A stretch of DNA of 32,498 nt, from assembly GCA_900088475.1 (NCBI GenBank), contig FLMG01001795.1:1-32498 (forward strand), given 5' to 3'. The notes below the pieces were generated by a model. The model was not told the origin of the DNA. It saw only the letters and a program-made list of their open reading frames with translations, and ran no database searches. The position numbers and the translations under genes are program-made. This DNA is from Hyphochytrium catenoides. Lineage: Eukaryota; Sar; Hyphochytriomycetes; Hyphochytriales; Hyphochytriaceae. This document shows, one piece after another, positions 30,701 to 32,498 of this stretch. The stretch's first letter is position 1, and every line of letters begins with the position of its first letter.

Positions 30701-31715
30701 CAGGGACGGAGATGCTTCTACAGCATTGTTCGAATACCCTGAGGATGTGAAGGTGGATGGCGATGGCAATATCTTTGTTTTGGACAATGAGAGGCTTCGC
30801 GTTATCACGACCCTTGGAGAGGTCAAGACACTGGTTGGGACCACTGAACTTAACAAGTACACGCGCGTTGCTGGTGACGGCCCTGGGAGGAGCGTGAGCT
30901 TCTGGCCTGCAAGCAGCATTGCTCTTTCTCCTTCTGGTGCCATTATTTTCGCTGATCGTTTTAACTCTATGGTCAGGCAAGTCACCGGAAACTTTGGTCT
31001 CCCTGGCTGGAAGAAAGGCGCGGTACCGGCATTAGATTATACCTCTCCAAGTCGTCCCATCATGGCAGCAGGCTTGGGAAGTGGTCTCGGCCCTTCGATG
31101 TCTCCTCCTCCAAACTCTGGCGGCGCTGTAAGTCTTCTGAGTGGTAACGGTGTGGCCAATCTGGACACTTCTGGGTTGACGGAGGTAACCTCTCTTGCTA
31201 GCAGAGATGACACTCCGGAAGGTCTACCTTCACTGCCGTTTGATTTCTATTTCTTTGGGGTCAACTATGGCAGAGGTCTCAACGGTAAAGTCTCATGGTC
31301 GCCAAATAACGAGCTTTGCTTTGGTAGCAACGCTAACCAGAACAAGATTTCTCTTGGCTATGCAGATAGGAGAACCAAGAGCTTCTACTATGCTACAACG
31401 TGTTCTGGGTTAGGAGGCGCATCTTGCATGAGGCTTGTTCTGCAAGCCTATAACTCATACCTTGACTCTCAGAGCTCTTCTAGCGTCCCCATCCGCTGGG
31501 AGATGAAGCTCGTCAGAACCTCCACCGCGCAGTATCTGGAGGTACGGGCGCAGTCTGTGGGCCCAACAAGGGGAACCTACGCCTTTGCGAGCACAAATGG
31601 ATACTCAAGTGCGTTCTCCACTTTCTCCGGACCTACCGGAGGTTCCAGCTTCGTGCTTCAGAGTGACTTGAATGGGCAGTCCTGGACTCTTTATAGTACC
31701 TACCATCTGGAATAG
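27756..31715 (+). CDS. Tandem PLAC8, transmembrane and NHL-repeat membrane protein (1319 aa, single exon)
   Basis: Residues 1-190 are a Pro/Gln/His-rich disordered head. Two PLAC8-type Cys-rich domains follow, at about 203-351 (WRHSLYDCFSDDGTLC, CPGWLFG, then CGFCAMVQMGKE) and 445-592 (DWNIGLFDCCQRPKVC, then CCPCAVTQMGIE), each holding two hydrophobic helices between its Cys clusters and joined by a Pro/Ala linker. A further transmembrane helix is at about 656-675 (LWTSLVILAIGLALGFG). The region 715-1080 contains NHL repeats (GNIYVADAYNHRIRKI, DAVYVADWGNYKIRKV, GNIFVLDNERLRVI), expected to form a beta-propeller. The C-terminus (1157-1319) starts LPSLPFDFYFFGVNYG and looks like an all-beta domain with paired Cys. 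By family knowledge PLAC8 proteins sit in membranes and affect metal levels, cell size or stress; NHL propellers bind ligands or RNA. An extracytoplasmic propeller anchored by PLAC8 helices is inferred. It has no introns, unlike its neighbours. Confidence 0.9.
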   Translation: MAREESQTTMGGLTPPENLLPGLPRPSPSASGPTTAAEEPRLPSPGSSPPRQLYHPHPPPPGLQTPYHPPPWSTPHHLPPLVLMSASPTANHQLQPAVVMMMTPQQLTSQHLPSQFLPGVSQQLPPAYYMAAPYNYQLQQEGAGTVHEEPPKQPPNTPQQRLTVITASPSPHPVGSPPETNVGLSHHAFGTIQTLLYPRHADWRHSLYDCFSDDGTLCAVSCLCPGWLFGQICARLGLINLFAGVALYCVVASIQIVGIALSCSPNEYSYSFEAHSYGSSNTYKHRVATPVLSDAQLSGYVLLPIGSILYVFILALLRHRLRVTLQLSGSIGEDCITAAFCGFCAMVQMGKEVDAASYLCSTTPPLLKAATANKNTAYSPSSPPPVLRPITTEQQQPEASAVGPPNTVVSDTGAVPALATSQVGQEGAAPECQADPPAYQSQTGDWNIGLFDCCQRPKVCVMGTCCLCLSYTQISARAGAMTVLPAFVLSTLPFMLTVIGCTLSISGPFQTTYNYYVDGAVVATWQPDFHRYEAFIIAGPCIVVTAALLSLILLTVLRGRVREKFKIQGNRCSDCCSVAWCCPCAVTQMGIEVGMYDKFSCWTLAPLPTTNSVGSSLHPAPTGGHYKAKKVVEAPTPEQVEATHELRKKHFYIGAGLWTSLVILAIGLALGFGIRAPSLFSFGSGPVVTSIAGSPWYRSEPIIQDGTTYRAAFYEPLRVAVNSAGTIYVVDASADTTSFDSHHHDQDHPTPGHISALAATNSKAASSINTTMTMEADSSQYYAVLRKVTPAGKVSTVPLSFKGDSSYFVRYNSSNQIGVGPFSSGGFFVDTDDSIYMADQENDRICRIFPNGSVVVVAGRQRSTTYYSRLGHSLEELDEATFRSPRGLARDRAGNIYVADAYNHRIRKISFAGKGSVTTIAGDGYPGSSDGMGASASFYIPMGIAVGPDDAVYVADWGNYKIRKVAPNGTVSTIAGQGHEGYRDGDASTALFEYPEDVKVDGDGNIFVLDNERLRVITTLGEVKTLVGTTELNKYTRVAGDGPGRSVSFWPASSIALSPSGAIIFADRFNSMVRQVTGNFGLPGWKKGAVPALDYTSPSRPIMAAGLGSGLGPSMSPPPNSGGAVSLLSGNGVANLDTSGLTEVTSLASRDDTPEGLPSLPFDFYFFGVNYGRGLNGKVSWSPNNELCFGSNANQNKISLGYADRRTKSFYYATTCSGLGGASCMRLVLQAYNSYLDSQSSSSVPIRWEMKLVRTSTAQYLEVRAQSVGPTRGTYAFASTNGYSSAFSTFSGPTGGSSFVLQSDLNGQSWTLYSTYHLE

Positions 31716-31833
31716 TAGCTCGCCATCTCTGCACGATCTCGGGCTTCGATTACCCGTCTGCCTCACAACTTGGAAGGAGCTTCACTGTTGCTTATCTACT
31801 TCAAAGTACAATCATCCTAGTGGCTATCACCTG

Positions 31834-32112
31834 TTAACCATGCCAACCCCGAAGTATTGAATGTACCACTTGCTTCGCTGTCAGTCCTATCAACTCCCAC
31901 TGTTGCTGAATGCTGTGCCTCTGGTCCTTCGATTCCCAACTGTTATGAACCCTGTCCATTGCCAATGGATTTGCTAGGGCTATACTAGCATATCCATGCG
32001 TCCTGACATCTATCTCGATAAATCGTTTTCCAGCGTCGTGGCCACCTTCATGTCCCCATGCTAACAGGGCCCTCGCTGGGCTCTTTGAAGGTGTGTTGTT
32101 AGCCCTCCCCAT
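31834..32112 (-). CDS. Candidate ORF, 92 aa, unknown
   Basis: An ATG at 32112 opens MGRANNTPSKSPARALLAWG and the frame continues with balanced composition (GKRFIEIDVRTHGYASIALA, LIGLTAKQVVHSILRGW) to a TAA at 31834. It lies in the 3' flank of the PLAC8-NHL gene on the opposite strand and is open a further 26 codons upstream. The composition could suit an old transposon fragment. No family recognised. Confidence 0.25.
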   Translation of the reverse strand: MGRANNTPSKSPARALLAWGHEGGHDAGKRFIEIDVRTHGYASIALANPLAMDRVHNSWESKDQRHSIQQQWELIGLTAKQVVHSILRGWHG

Positions 32113-32261
32113 ATTGTGAGCAACAGTGAGTTGTGCAGATGTCTTGCTATTGATTTGATAATTTAGATGAGAGGAATGAACAGAGGACAAATGGCGATTA
32201 AAGCACAGCTTTCTTAGCTGATCGGTTGCTAGACAGCTGTGTAGACCTGTGCTTGAACGTG

Positions 32262-32411
32262 CTATGCAAATAGTCTGGCGATACCAAGACCCACAGCTAG
32301 AATTGTACCAGCAAAACCGACCCCTATTGCAAGACAGTCAAGAAGTTAGCAAGCATCGCATTCACAGAGCAAGTCAGGAGGAATCGGAGTGGGGAAGGAT
32401 CCACCTCCCAT
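32262..32411 (-). CDS. Two-exon gene for a 35-residue single-pass membrane microprotein
   Basis: Exon 1 (32411-32366) starts at an ATG followed by G and encodes MGGGSFPTPIPPDLL. A 42-nt intron has a GTGAAT donor, a TGCTAAC branch-type sequence and the acceptor CTTGCAATAG. Exon 2 (32323-32262) adds a hydrophobic helix (GFAGTILAVGLGIARLF) and a stop three residues after the last Arg. Phases match (46 and 62 nt, 36 codons with stop). The layout, a short Gly/Pro N-terminus, one helix and a near-absent tail, is that of small subunits of respiratory, photosynthetic or protein-import complexes, but I cannot name one. Alternatively, exon 2 is the final exon of a longer gene running off the right edge. 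Confidence 0.5.
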
Positions 32412-32467
32412 GAGAAATTGCAACCCAGAGCAGGCTAAACATAGGACTTTAGTGAGCGAGTGAGTGA

Positions 32468-32498
32468 AAGAGAGAGAGAGAGAGAGAGAAAAAGAGAG
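32468..32498. repeat. GA microsatellite at the right edge
   Basis: This is a GA run (CT on the minus strand) about 60 bases upstream of the microprotein ATG. Its position recalls the CT-rich stretches upstream of the gene at 5558, though a promoter role is only a guess. Confidence 0.85.

Noticed and set aside
1-32498. CRISPR arrays, prokaryotic operons or phage modules
   Set aside because: There are no regularly spaced short repeats and no ribosome-binding-site-led gene strings; introns and the retroelement show that the DNA is eukaryotic.

Overview
The window is nuclear DNA of a eukaryote, probably a unicellular protist or alga. Coding regions are split by GT-AG introns of about 42 to 390 nt, intergenic DNA is rich in CT/GA microsatellites, and there is a decayed Ty1/copia retroelement. 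Lineage cannot be fixed from the sequence. A centrosome-type coiled-coil protein hints at a flagellated organism; this is inference only.

Left third (1-7800). Two diverged copies of one module (1-885 and 4826-5706) carry a CT-rich promoter-like stretch with paired bZIP-type sites, followed by the start of a small basic reading frame. Each copy is followed by an inverted partial copy, so this region is full of palindromes. The second copy opens a predicted six-exon gene (5558-7789) whose downstream exons encode TPR-like helical hairpins and an acidic tail. The 3.7 kb between the copies has no gene I can defend.

Middle (7800-18650). A small four-exon minus-strand gene (8005-8579) converges on the TPR-like gene. 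A large minus-strand gene (9127-17262, about 18 exons, about 1378 aa) encodes an almost uninterrupted coiled coil with a PACT-like centrosome-targeting signature inside it. Divergent from it is a two-exon Alba-domain gene (18245-18641).

Right half (18650-32498). Glucose-6-phosphate dehydrogenase (minus, 19916-21732) has a previously hidden 5' exon giving a 73-residue N-terminal extension. A broken copia reverse transcriptase/RNase H region with a 3' LTR follows (22392-24398), then about 3.3 kb of repetitive DNA with ambiguous reading frames. Next is a large intronless gene (27756-31715, 1319 aa) with an unusual layout: proline-rich head, two PLAC8 domains, a transmembrane helix, NHL repeats and a C-terminal beta-type domain. 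The window closes with a minus-strand two-exon gene for a 35-residue single-pass membrane microprotein (32262-32411).

The genes do not form a shared pathway; they look like independent neighbours. All exon models were derived by hand from splice signals and reading phase. No homology search was possible.
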